In this document: positions 20,739 to 29,562 of the stretch, piece by piece
How the letters are laid out: each line of letters begins with the position of its first letter
How positions within the stretch are numbered: position 1 is the stretch's first letter
Source: Sphingomonas lenta
GTDB lineage: Bacteria; Pseudomonadota; Alphaproteobacteria; Sphingomonadales; Sphingomonadaceae
Direction: 5' to 3'
Assembly: GCF_002288825.1 (NCBI RefSeq)
Contig: NZ_NSLI01000001.1
Span: 248,001 to 312,000 of the forward strand
DNA length: 64,000 nt
Made by a program: the position numbers and the translations under genes
Notes under the pieces: model-generated
What the model saw: the letters and a program-made list of their open reading frames with translations, nothing else
Databases searched by the model: none
Told to the model about the DNA's origin: nothing

Positions 20739-21357
20739 CCACGGCAGCCCCGCCGCCAATCTGGCCGACGCGGCGGAGAACACGCCGCTGACGAACGAGA
20801 ACGCCGGTCACGGCGGCGACGCGCTGACGGGCGAGGTCAGCGACGGCGGCACGCACACCGCCGAAGCGACCGCCTTCTTCCTCGATACCACGGGCTGGGT
20901 TGGCCTCGCGTCGCTGGTCGTGCTGCTCCTGATGCTGTTCAAGGGCGTGCCCAAGCTGATCGGCCGCTCGCTCGACGGGCGCATCGCCGAGATCCGCCGG
21001 CAGCTCGACGACGCGGCGCGGCTGCGCGCCGAGGCGGAGGCTCTGCGCGCCGAGTATCAGAGCAAGGCCGCGTCCGCGCACAACGATGCGGAGACGATCC
21101 GCTCCCACGCGCACAACGAGGCGCACGCGATCATCGCCAAGGCCAAGAAGGACGCGGAGGAGCTGATGGCCCGCCGCGCCAAGATGGCCGAGGACAAGAT
21201 CGCCGCCGCCGAGCGCACCGCGATGGCGGAGGTCCGCGCCACCGCCGCCGACGCCGCGGTCAAGGCCGCCGCGCTGCTGATGCGCGAGAACCTGGACGCG
21301 CAGACGGATCGGGCGCTGGTGGATCGGACGATCTTGGGGCTCGGGCGAGCGGCCTAA
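20731..21357 (+). CDS. atpF: ATP synthase F0 subunit b
   Basis: This 208-residue second stalk subunit has a soluble N-terminal extension, a membrane helix at about 50-70 (GWVGLASLVVLLLMLF) and a charged coiled coil. It starts inside the end of b'. It is last in the F0 operon. A perfect inverted-repeat terminator follows. The F1 genes are not in this window, a split typical of alphaproteobacteria. Confidence 0.95.
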   Translation: MANHGSPAANLADAAENTPLTNENAGHGGDALTGEVSDGGTHTAEATAFFLDTTGWVGLASLVVLLLMLFKGVPKLIGRSLDGRIAEIRRQLDDAARLRAEAEALRAEYQSKAASAHNDAETIRSHAHNEAHAIIAKAKKDAEELMARRAKMAEDKIAAAERTAMAEVRATAADAAVKAAALLMRENLDAQTDRALVDRTILGLGRAA

Positions 21358-21366
21358 GATTTGACA

Positions 21367-21458
21367 GCGGGACCCCGGCTCAAGGCCGGGGTGACGGGAG
21401 TGGAAGCAGCCGCAACCTCCCTCGTCACCCCGGCCTTGAGCCGGGGTCCCGCTTTTTT
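21367..21458 (+). terminator. Perfect 30-bp inverted repeat with T6, end of the atp operon
   Basis: Left arm 21367-21396 and right arm 21423-21452 are exact reverse complements with a 26-base loop. Six T follow at 21453-21458. The arms are a family A repeat variant (core CCCCGGCTCAAGGCCGGGG), reused here as a terminator. Confidence 0.85.
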
Positions 21459-21476
21459 CGTCAACGGAGATCGCCC

Positions 21477-21797
21477 ATGTCCTGGCTCATCCTCGTGCTC
21501 GCGGTGCTGACGGAGATCTGCTGGGCGCTCAGCCTGAAATGGGCGTCGAACGTCGGCACCTGGGCCGCGGCGGTCGTGCCGGTGGTGCTGAGCTTCGCGA
21601 CGATGGGCATGCTCGCGCTCGCGATGCGCGGTCTGCCGGCGGGGACGGCCTATTCGATCTGGAGCGGGCTGGGCGCGGTGGGCGTGATCCTCGGCGGCAT
21701 CCTGCTGTTCGGCGAGCGGGTGAGCCTGGCGCAGGGCTGCTTCATGGCGCTGACGGTGGTCGGCGTGGTCGGGACCAAGCTGCTCTCGCCCGCCTGA
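21477..21797 (+). CDS. sugE: SMR exporter of the Gdx/SugE type
   Basis: Small four-helix transporter of 106 residues. E13 in the first helix is the shared proton/substrate site, followed by W16 and LK. GLPAGTAYSIWSGLGAVG matches the SugE group. Members of this group export guanidinium, or in some cases quaternary ammonium ions. No guanidine riboswitch is visible upstream. The gap there is filled by the atp terminator. It is a single gene. Confidence 0.87.
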   Translation: MSWLILVLAVLTEICWALSLKWASNVGTWAAAVVPVVLSFATMGMLALAMRGLPAGTAYSIWSGLGAVGVILGGILLFGERVSLAQGCFMALTVVGVVGTKLLSPA

Positions 21798-21856
21798 TTG
21801 ACCGTGCGGCGCCGCCGCTCCTATCGCTCCTGAAAAGGTAATCGGGAGCGGAGTTT

Positions 21857-23659
21857 ATGGATCGTCGTCAGTTCATGGCCGGAGCGGGCACGGCCGCGCT
21901 GATGGCGTCGGGCGGCGTGGGGGCTCAGGCTCCCGCCACCGACGAAGATGCGCGGTTGCGCACGCTGCTCGACCGCTTCTTCTACGACCGGCTGCAGGAC
22001 AGCCCGGAGTCGGCCACGAGCCTCGGCCTCGACACGGGCGAGCGAACGGCGCTGAAGTCGCAATTGTCGGACCGCTCGATCGCGCGGCGGACGCGCGACC
22101 TGGCGCGGGCCAAGGCGGAGCGCGCCGAACTGCGCCGCGTCAACCGCGGCGCGCTCTCGGAGGCGTCGCGGCTCGACTATGACGTGGTCGACTATCAGCT
22201 CGACCGCGCCATCTCCGGCGGCGAGCGCTTCACCTATGGCGGCGGCACGGGGCGGTATGCGCCTTATGTGCTGAGCCAGCTGACCGGCGCGTACCGCGAC
22301 GTGCCGGACTTCCTCGACACGCAGCATCGCGTCGCGAACGCCGCGGACGCCGACGCCTATCTCGCACGCCTGTCGGCCCTTCCGAAGGCGATCGACGACG
22401 AGACCGAGCGCCAGCGCGCCGACGCAGCGCGCGGGGTGTTCGCGCCCGACTTCCTGCTCGACACCACGCTCCGGCAGATGGGATCATTCCGCGACCAGCC
22501 CGCGGCCCAGTCGATGCCGGTGACCTCGTTCGCCGCCAAGCTGCGGACCGCAAACCTGACGCAGGATTACGCGGCGAAGGCGGCAAATATCGTCGAGCGC
22601 GACGTCTTCCCCGCGCTTGACCGCCAGCGCGCGCTCGTGACCGATCTCCGGAGCAAGGCGACGCACGACGTGGGCGCGTGGCGACTGCCCGACGGCGACG
22701 CCTATTATGCCGCGGCGGCGGAGGCGGCGAGCACCGTCCGGCTCACCGGCGATCAGATCCACCGCATGGGGCTGGAGCAGGTCGCCGAGATCGCCAGCCG
22801 CATCGACGCGATCCTGAAGACGCAAGGCATGTCGCAGGGCAGCGTCGGCGAGCGGCTGGTCGCGCTCAACAAGCGGCCCGACCAGCTCTTCCCCAACACC
22901 GACCCGGGCCGCGAGGCTTTACTGGCGGAGCTCAACAAACAGGTGCGCGCGATGCAGGCGCGGCTGCCGGAGGCGTTCTCCGTCATTCCCAAGGCGCCGG
23001 TCGAGGTCCGCCGCGTGCCGCCCGCGATCCAGGCGGGTGCGCCGGGCGGCTACTATCAGGCGGCGACGCTCGACGGGTCCAGGCCCGGCATCTACTTCAT
23101 CAACCTGCGCGACACGTTCGACCGGCCGAAGTTCGGGCTGGCAACGCTGTCGTACCACGAAGCGGTGCCGGGTCATCACCACCAGGTCATGACCGCGCTC
23201 GAATCCGCGTCGATCCCGCTCATCCGCCGGCGCGGCGGGTTCAGCGGCTATTCGGAAGGTTGGGCGCTCTACTCGGAGCAGCTCGCCGACGAAATGGGAA
23301 TGTACGAGGGCGACCCGCTCGGGCGCGTTGGGTACCTCCAGTCGCTGCTGTTCCGTGCGACGCGGTTGGTCGTCGATAGCGGCCTGCACGCCAAGCGCTG
23401 GAGCCGCGAAAAGGCGACCGACTACCTGATCGCCACCACCGGCATCGCGCGCGGCCGCAGCCAGGGCGAGATCGACCGCTACTGCGCCTGGCCGGGTCAG
23501 GCGACGAGCTACAAGATCGGCCATTCGGTCTGGGTGCGCCTGCGCGACGAGGCGAGGAAGCGGCCGGGGTTCGACCTCAAGCGCTTCCACGACGTGCTGA
23601 CGCTGGGCGCGATGCCGCTGACCGTGCTCGAGCGCGTGGTGAAGGAGCGCATGGCCTAG
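21857..23659 (+). CDS. DUF885 family protein, exported
   Basis: This 600-residue protein starts with DRRQFMAGAG, a twin-arginine-like signal, followed by a signal-cleavage region. It carries SYHEAVPGHHHQ near residue 435, the HExxPGH motif of the DUF885 family. That family is metallopeptidase-like (HEAVPGH as zinc site), and a later HSVW segment is also conserved. It is probably a periplasmic peptidase. Its substrate is unknown. It stands alone between sugE and uvrC. Confidence 0.85.
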   Translation: MDRRQFMAGAGTAALMASGGVGAQAPATDEDARLRTLLDRFFYDRLQDSPESATSLGLDTGERTALKSQLSDRSIARRTRDLARAKAERAELRRVNRGALSEASRLDYDVVDYQLDRAISGGERFTYGGGTGRYAPYVLSQLTGAYRDVPDFLDTQHRVANAADADAYLARLSALPKAIDDETERQRADAARGVFAPDFLLDTTLRQMGSFRDQPAAQSMPVTSFAAKLRTANLTQDYAAKAANIVERDVFPALDRQRALVTDLRSKATHDVGAWRLPDGDAYYAAAAEAASTVRLTGDQIHRMGLEQVAEIASRIDAILKTQGMSQGSVGERLVALNKRPDQLFPNTDPGREALLAELNKQVRAMQARLPEAFSVIPKAPVEVRRVPPAIQAGAPGGYYQAATLDGSRPGIYFINLRDTFDRPKFGLATLSYHEAVPGHHHQVMTALESASIPLIRRRGGFSGYSEGWALYSEQLADEMGMYEGDPLGRVGYLQSLLFRATRLVVDSGLHAKRWSREKATDYLIATTGIARGRSQGEIDRYCAWPGQATSYKIGHSVWVRLRDEARKRPGFDLKRFHDVLTLGAMPLTVLERVVKERMA

Positions 23660-23692
23660 CGTCCGACTCCTCGGATTCCTAAGTGCCGCCAG

Positions 23693-25615
23693 ATGGATGT
23701 GACGAGTACGCCCGACCGCTTCAACGAGGAGAAATCCGCGTTCACCGTTCGCGGATCGGACACGCCCGACCTCGATGCTGGCGTAGCCGCGATCCGCAAC
23801 GTACTGAAGACGTTGCCGTTACGGCCCGGCGTCTACCGGATGCAGGACGCCAAGGGCGAGGTGCTGTACGTCGGCAAGGCGCGGCAGCTGAAGCAGCGCG
23901 TGGCCAATTACACGCAGATCAACGGCCTGCCGCGACGGTTGCAGCGCATGGTGTCGCAGACGCGCGCCATGACGATCGTCACGACCAACAACGAGGCGGA
24001 GGCGCTGCTGCTCGAGGCGCAGCTGATCAAGCGCTACCGCCCGCCCTACAACGTCCTGCTGCGCGACGATAAGTCGTTCCCGTTCATCCTGCTCCGCGCC
24101 GACCACGACTTCCCGCGCGTGCAGAAGCATCGCGGCGTGCGCCGGTTCGAGGGCAATTACTACGGCCCGTTCGCGAGCGCGGGGTCGGTGACGAACACGC
24201 TCAACGCGCTGCAGAAGCTGTTCCTGCTCCGGAGCTGCACGGACGCGTTTTTCAAGACGCGCGACCGGCCGTGCCTGCTCTACCAGATCAAGCGCTGTTC
24301 GGCGCCGTGCACGGGGCGTATCGACAAGGACGGCTACGCCGAGCTCGTCGCGGACGCCAAAGACTTCCTGGCTGGCAAGTCGACCAAGGTGCAGGCAAAG
24401 CTTGGGAGCCAGATGCAGGCGGCGGCGGAGGCGATGGATTTCGAGCTCGCCGCGGTGCTGCGCGATCGGCTCAGGGCGCTGACGTTCGTGCAGGGCACGC
24501 AGGCGATCAACGCGGAGGGCGTGGGCGACGCGGACATCTTCGCGATGGCGAACCGCGAGGGCGTGATCGGTATCCAGGCCTTCTTCATCCGCGGCGGACA
24601 AAATTGGGGCCATCGCAGTTTCTTCCCCCAACACACTACCGAGGTGCCCGAGGAGGAGGTGTTCGTGCAGTTCCTCGCCCAGTTCTACGAGGAGGTGCCG
24701 CCGCCCAAGACGATCCTGCTCGACCGCGAGTTGCCGGGCGGCGAGTTGCTGGGGCAGGCGCTCGGCGAGCGCGCCGGGTTCAAGGTGGCGCTGTCGGTGC
24801 CGCAGCGCGGCGACCGCCGACGGTTGATGGATCAGGCCAAGCGTAACGCCGTCGAGGCGCTGGAGCGGCGCGCGGCCGAGTCGACGACGCAGGCGCGGCT
24901 GATGCAGGAGGTGGCGAACCTGTTCGAGCTACCCGAGCCGCCCGACCGGATCGAGGTGTACGACAACAGCCACATCCAGGGCACCAACGCGCTCGGTGCG
25001 ATGGTGGTCGCGGGGCCGGAAGGGTTTCGCAAGGGCCAGTACCGCAAGTTCAACATCAAGCGCGCGGAGACCAAGCCGGGCGACGACTACGCCATGATGC
25101 GCGAGGTGTTCGAGCGCCGTTTCGCGCGGGCGCGGGCGGAGGACCCGGACCGCGACTCGGGCGAGTGGCCCGACCTGGTGCTGATCGACGGCGGGCGCGG
25201 GCAGCTAAACGCCGCGCGCGAGACGCTGGAGGACATGGGCATCGAGGACGTGTGCCTTGTCGGCGTCGCCAAGGGCCCGCATCACGGGCGTGAGGGGCGC
25301 GAGGTGTTTCACCTGATGGACGGGCGCGAGCTGACGCTGCCGACCAACTCGCCGACGCTCTTCTACCTGCAGCGGTTGCGCGACGAGGTGCACCGGTTCG
25401 CGATCGGCGCGCATCGCGAGAAGCGGCGCAAGGCGATCGGCGCGAGCCCGCTGGACGAGGTGCCGGGCATCGGGCCCGCGCGCAAGAAGGCGCTGCTGAT
25501 GCACTTCGGCACTGCGCGCGCGGTCAGGAACGCGAGCCTCGACGATCTGAAGCGCGCGCCCGGCGTGTCGGCGGCGGTGGCGCAGCAGGTGTACGATTTC
25601 TATCACGCCCGGTAG
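23693..25615 (+). CDS. uvrC: UvrC excinuclease subunit
   Basis: UvrC (640 residues) cuts damaged DNA on both sides after UvrAB recognition. The N-terminal GIY-YIG nuclease (PGVYRMQ...VLYVGKARQLKQR), a UVR motif in the middle, the RNase-H-like domain with DGGRGQL and a C-terminal helix-hairpin-helix region (VPGIGPARKKALL) are all present. Length is normal. No SOS box (GTTC-N7-GTTC) was seen upstream. Confidence 0.98.
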   Translation: MDVTSTPDRFNEEKSAFTVRGSDTPDLDAGVAAIRNVLKTLPLRPGVYRMQDAKGEVLYVGKARQLKQRVANYTQINGLPRRLQRMVSQTRAMTIVTTNNEAEALLLEAQLIKRYRPPYNVLLRDDKSFPFILLRADHDFPRVQKHRGVRRFEGNYYGPFASAGSVTNTLNALQKLFLLRSCTDAFFKTRDRPCLLYQIKRCSAPCTGRIDKDGYAELVADAKDFLAGKSTKVQAKLGSQMQAAAEAMDFELAAVLRDRLRALTFVQGTQAINAEGVGDADIFAMANREGVIGIQAFFIRGGQNWGHRSFFPQHTTEVPEEEVFVQFLAQFYEEVPPPKTILLDRELPGGELLGQALGERAGFKVALSVPQRGDRRRLMDQAKRNAVEALERRAAESTTQARLMQEVANLFELPEPPDRIEVYDNSHIQGTNALGAMVVAGPEGFRKGQYRKFNIKRAETKPGDDYAMMREVFERRFARARAEDPDRDSGEWPDLVLIDGGRGQLNAARETLEDMGIEDVCLVGVAKGPHHGREGREVFHLMDGRELTLPTNSPTLFYLQRLRDEVHRFAIGAHREKRRKAIGASPLDEVPGIGPARKKALLMHFGTARAVRNASLDDLKRAPGVSAAVAQQVYDFYHAR

Positions 25616-25649
25616 CGCTTCCTTCACGCGGCCGCGCTAGTCCGCGCGG

Positions 25650-26597
25650 GTGACTACCGTCTTCCTGACCGTCGATACCGAGTTCGCCTGGCGTCATCAC
25701 GTCGATGGGCTGCCCGTGCCGGAGATCCATCGCCGCTCGATCGAGCCGGCGGACGTGGGCGTCGCATACCAGCTCGCGCGAATGGCGGAGCATAGGCTGA
25801 AGGGCTGCTTCTTCGTCGATCCTATGCCGGCGGTGACGTACGGCGTGGACGCGGTGCGGCGGTTCGTCGCGCCGATCTTGGAGGCGGGGCAGGAGGTGCA
25901 GCTGCACCTGCATCCGAACTGGGCGGCGGCGCGGCCGGGCGACCGGGGCGAGGTCGAGGTGCGGTTCGAGCTGTGCGACTATCTCGAAGCGGAGCAGCGG
26001 GCGTTGATTGCGCGAGCGACGGAGCTGTTGGTCGCGGCGGGCGCGCCGGAGCCGGTCGCGTTTCGGGCCGGGAGCTACGCGGCGGACGATCGGACGTTGG
26101 CGGCGCTGGCGGCGCTCGGCTTCGCGTATGACAGCAGCCATAACGGTGCGTTCCATCCTTGGCCGTGCAAAACGAGCTTCGACCGACGGCGGATCGCGCC
26201 GGTGGAGCAGGGCGTGGTCGAGGTGCCGGTGACCGTCATCGAGGATGCGTCGGGGAGCCTGCGCACGGCGCAGATCTGCGCGCTGTCGACGGGCGAGATG
26301 CGGGCCATGCTGGAGCATGCGGTCGCGGAGGAACATGCGGCGGTGACGATCGTCAGCCATAGCTTCGAGCTGGCGGCACGGGGCGGGCTCAAGGCGAACA
26401 GGGTGCATGTGCGGCGGTTCGACGCGCTGTGCGCGATGTTGGCGGAGCGGCGGGACGTGCTGCCGACGGCGCACTTCCGGGACCGGCCGGCGTTGCCGCT
26501 GGACCGGGACGACAAGCCGCTCGGGCCGAGCGCGCTGAGGCGGCGGTGGCGGCAGGCGGAGCAGCTTTGGTCGAACCTGGTGGAGGAGCGCGCCTAG
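25650..26597 (+). CDS. Polysaccharide deacetylase-like protein
   Basis: This 315-residue protein has a NodB-type start with TVDTEF (D9) and a metal-binding HLHPNW near residue 90. FRAGSYAADDRTLAAL follows as in polysaccharide deacetylases. No signal peptide is evident, so it may act in the cytoplasm. It starts with GTG. Its stop overlaps the GTG of the next gene, so the two are translationally coupled. The substrate is unknown. Confidence 0.78.
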   Translation: MTTVFLTVDTEFAWRHHVDGLPVPEIHRRSIEPADVGVAYQLARMAEHRLKGCFFVDPMPAVTYGVDAVRRFVAPILEAGQEVQLHLHPNWAAARPGDRGEVEVRFELCDYLEAEQRALIARATELLVAAGAPEPVAFRAGSYAADDRTLAALAALGFAYDSSHNGAFHPWPCKTSFDRRRIAPVEQGVVEVPVTVIEDASGSLRTAQICALSTGEMRAMLEHAVAEEHAAVTIVSHSFELAARGGLKANRVHVRRFDALCAMLAERRDVLPTAHFRDRPALPLDRDDKPLGPSALRRRWRQAEQLWSNLVEERA

Positions 26598-27490
26598 TGT
26601 CGCTGCGCTTCCAGATTGGGGCGCGGACCCTGTTCTCGATCCCGCGGCGGCTGGAGCGGGTGGCGGTGTCGCTGGACGAAGCAGTGGCGGGGAAGGTGCC
26701 GAAGGTGCCGCGCCTAGCGGGGTCGCAGGACGGATTTCTGATTACGTCGCTGCCGGAAATGCTTGTCGGTGAGGTAGTTGGGAGAGGTTTCTTCTACGCT
26801 GTGCGACAGCGCTACACCCGGTATTACGCCACCTTCGAGGATCTTCGGTATGATCAGTGGCTGGCGGGATTGAGCGGGAACGCGCGGTCGGGGTTGAGAC
26901 GCAAGCAGAAGAAGCTTGCGCAACATGCTGACGGGATGATGATCAGGTCGTTCCGCTTGCCGGACGAGATGGCGGAGTTCCATGCGCTTGCGCGGCCGGT
27001 GGCGATCGTGACGTATCAGGAGCGGCTGATGGGCATGGGTCTGCCGAACGGCCCTGAGTTCGTGGCCGAGATGCGCGCGCTGGCGGCGGAGGATCGGGCG
27101 CGCGCTTGGCTGATGACGCTAGGCGGGCGGGCGATCGCTTACCTGTGGTGCTCGGCGGAGGGCTACGCATTGCGCTACGACTATGTCGGGCATGATCCCG
27201 CGTACTCGGAGCTGTCGCCGGGGACGGTGCTGCACGCGGCGGCGTTCGAGGAGCTGTTCGCCGAACAGCGGTTCAAGCGGTTCGACTTCACGGAAGGCGA
27301 AGGGCAGCACAAGCGCCAGTTCGCGACGGACGGGGTGGCGTGCGTGGACCTGTTGCTGCTCCGCGACACGGTCGCGAACCGGGCGGCGGTGGGCGCGGTC
27401 GAGGCGTTCGACCGGGCGGTGGACGTCGCCAAGCGGCTGGCCGAGCGGCCCGCATTCGCGACGCTGGCGAGGCGGGGGCGACGGGCCTGA
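26597..27490 (+). CDS. GNAT/BioF2-like acyltransferase domain protein
   Basis: This protein of 297 residues has a C-terminal GNAT-like half (AWLMTLGGRAIAYLWCS, then LHAAAFEELF and RFDFTEGEGQHKRQF), as in the CelD/BioF2 acetyltransferase group linked to polysaccharide synthesis. The N-terminal third is less clear. GTG 26597 overlaps the previous stop, which implies joint function with the deacetylase. The exact donor and acceptor are not known. Confidence 0.75.
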   Translation: MSLRFQIGARTLFSIPRRLERVAVSLDEAVAGKVPKVPRLAGSQDGFLITSLPEMLVGEVVGRGFFYAVRQRYTRYYATFEDLRYDQWLAGLSGNARSGLRRKQKKLAQHADGMMIRSFRLPDEMAEFHALARPVAIVTYQERLMGMGLPNGPEFVAEMRALAAEDRARAWLMTLGGRAIAYLWCSAEGYALRYDYVGHDPAYSELSPGTVLHAAAFEELFAEQRFKRFDFTEGEGQHKRQFATDGVACVDLLLLRDTVANRAAVGAVEAFDRAVDVAKRLAERPAFATLARRGRRA

Positions 27491-27529
27491 AACGTTGCCG
27501 AAACGGCTCGCAATCGCCACCTAAGGGCC

Positions 27530-28261
27530 ATGCACATCCGTGCCGAGGCGATCGTCCTCTCCACCCGCAATCACGGCGAGCACGGCGCGGTCGCGCGCGC
27601 CTTGACGCGCGAGCACGGCGTGCAGCCCGGCTATGTGCGCGGCGGGCGGTCGCGGCGGATCAGGCCCGTGCTGCAGCCCGCGAACCTGGTGCTGGGCGAG
27701 TGGCGGGCGCGGACGGGCGAGCAGCTGGCGGGGCTGACGGTCGAGCTGGTCCATAGCCGCGCGGCGCTATTCGAGGAGCCGTTGCCCGCGGCGGCGCTGC
27801 AATGGGCGACGGCGCTCGCCGCGGCAGCGCTGCCGGAGGCGCAGCCCTATCCGCACATCTTCGATGCGCTGTCGGCGACGCTGGACGCGATCGAGGCGGC
27901 GCCGTCGGCGCGCGGCTGGGCGGCGGCGCTGGCGCGGTACGAACTGGTGGTGCTCGCGGAACTGGGGTTCGGGCTCGACCTGGAGCGGTGCGTCGTCACG
28001 GGCGAGGAGGACGAGCTGGCGTTCGTTAGCCCGCGGAGCGGCGGCGCGGTGTCGCGGGGCGCCGCGTGCGGCTATGAGGCCAAGCTGCTCGCGCTGCCGC
28101 CGTTCCTGCGCGAGGGCGGGACGGCGGAGTGGGCGGACATCTTCGCGGCGCTGAAGCTGTCCGAGCACTTCCTGTCGCGCGACGTGCTGGTCGAGCGGGC
28201 GACGGATACGCTGGCAGCGCGGACGCGGCTCGTCGATCGGTTGCGGCGCGCGGTTGCCTGA
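27530..28261 (+). CDS. recO: RecO DNA repair protein
   Basis: RecO (243 residues) helps load RecA in recombinational repair. The N-terminal OB fold (AEAIVLSTRNHGEHGAVARAL) is followed by an alpha-helical domain containing the usual single GLDLERCVVTG region. It is a lone gene between the deacetylase pair and a glycosyltransferase. The reading frame and length fit the family well. Confidence 0.93.
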   Translation: MHIRAEAIVLSTRNHGEHGAVARALTREHGVQPGYVRGGRSRRIRPVLQPANLVLGEWRARTGEQLAGLTVELVHSRAALFEEPLPAAALQWATALAAAALPEAQPYPHIFDALSATLDAIEAAPSARGWAAALARYELVVLAELGFGLDLERCVVTGEEDELAFVSPRSGGAVSRGAACGYEAKLLALPPFLREGGTAEWADIFAALKLSEHFLSRDVLVERATDTLAARTRLVDRLRRAVA

Positions 28262-28291
28262 CGTGACGTAGCCCGGCATGTCGGGCGCGCC

Positions 28292-29419
28292 GTGAACCAC
28301 ATTACCGCAGGTCTGACCGGCGTCCGGGCGCTGGAGCTCGCCGTCGTCGTGCCGACGTTCAACGAGCGCGGCAACGTGCCGCTGCTCGTCGAGCAGTTGG
28401 AGGCGGCGCTGCAGGGCGTCGCGTGGGAGGTGGTGTTCGTCGACGACGACAGCCCCGACGGCACCGCGGAGGCCGCGCGCGAGCTGGCGCGGCGCGATCC
28501 GCGCGTGCGGGTGATCCAGCGGATCGGGCGGCGCGGACTGTCCACCGCGTGCATCGAAGGGATGTGCGCGACCGCCGCGCCGGTCGTGGCGGTGATCGAC
28601 GGCGACCTCCAGCACGACGAGGCACTGCTGCCGCGGATGCTGCGCGCGTTGCAAGAGGATGCGGCGCTGGACGTGGTCGTGGGGTCGCGCTTCGTCGCGG
28701 GCGGCGGTACGGGCGAGTGGGATCGGGATCGTGTGGCGAAGTCCGCTTTCGCGACCAGGCTTTCGCGGCGGGTATTGAGAGCCGATCTGAAGGACCCGAT
28801 GAGCGGTTTCTTCGCGATCCGGACGGAGATCGTGCGGCGGCTGGCGCCCGAGCTGTCGGGGATCGGCTTCAAGATCCTGCTCGACCTGATGACGGCGTCA
28901 CGCAGGCCGCTGCGCTTCGTCGAGCTGCCGTACACGTTCCGAACGCGGGCGGTCGGCGAGAGCAAGCTCGATCACGTGGTCGCGATGGAGTACCTCATCG
29001 CGTTGTGGGACCGCATGGTGGGGCGGATCGTGCCGGCGCGGTTCGCGCTGTTTTGCCTGATCGGGCTGATCGGCGTCGTGCCGCATATGGCCGTGCTGGC
29101 GCTGATGCACGCCGGGCTGGGCGTGGGCTTCCGGACGGCGCAGATCGCGGCGACGGGGGTGGCGATGACGGCCAACTTCTTCCTCAACAACGCGCTGACC
29201 TATCGCGATGCGCGGTTGAAGGGCGCGCGGGCGCTGTTCGGGGGATGGGTGTCGTTCTGCCTGGCCTGTTCGGTGGGGGCGGTGGCGAATGTGGGCGTGG
29301 CGGACTTCCTGCACGGGGTGCGTGCGGGGGCGTGGGTCGTACCGGCGCTGGCGGGGATCGCGGTAAGCGCGGTGTGGAATTACGCGCTGTCGTCTCGGTT
29401 CGTCTGGGGGCGGTACTAG
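28292..29419 (+). CDS. GtrB-type glycosyltransferase fused to a GtrA flippase domain
   Basis: This 375-residue fusion has a family 2 glycosyltransferase at about 16-235 with the GT-A pattern VVVPTFNERGN, VDDDSPDGT and IDGDLQHD, and a four-helix GtrA domain at about 245-375. GtrB-like enzymes place a sugar on undecaprenyl phosphate, and GtrA-like domains are proposed to flip the product. The GTG at 28292 is the likely start. The next gene, convergent, encodes a GT-C enzyme that could use the product. Confidence 0.88.
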   Translation: MNHITAGLTGVRALELAVVVPTFNERGNVPLLVEQLEAALQGVAWEVVFVDDDSPDGTAEAARELARRDPRVRVIQRIGRRGLSTACIEGMCATAAPVVAVIDGDLQHDEALLPRMLRALQEDAALDVVVGSRFVAGGGTGEWDRDRVAKSAFATRLSRRVLRADLKDPMSGFFAIRTEIVRRLAPELSGIGFKILLDLMTASRRPLRFVELPYTFRTRAVGESKLDHVVAMEYLIALWDRMVGRIVPARFALFCLIGLIGVVPHMAVLALMHAGLGVGFRTAQIAATGVAMTANFFLNNALTYRDARLKGARALFGGWVSFCLACSVGAVANVGVADFLHGVRAGAWVVPALAGIAVSAVWNYALSSRFVWGRY

Positions 29420-29436
29420 GGAGAGCCGCCCACCCG

Positions 29437-29538
29437 TCGCCCCGGCCTTGAGCCGGGGTCCATGCGCGGCACTTCAGTTTGCGAAGGCGCTTCCAAGCAA
29501 GCGGACGCGCATGGATGCCGGATCAAGTCCGGCATGAC
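29437..29538. repeat. Dispersed palindromic repeat, family A
   Basis: Arms with CCCCGGCCTTGAGCCGGGG and CCGGATCAAGTCCGG lie between two convergent genes. Core and spacing resemble the elements at 1103, 30840 and 58869. Confidence 0.8.
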
Positions 29539-29562
29539 GAGGAAGAGGGTAGGAATAGCGGC

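Noticed and set aside
21397..21476. A guanidine riboswitch before sugE
   Set aside because: The space is taken by the perfect inverted repeat and terminator. I see no guanidine aptamer motif.
23660..23692. An SOS box before uvrC
   Set aside because: No GTTC-N7-GTTC pattern was found in the short gap before the start.
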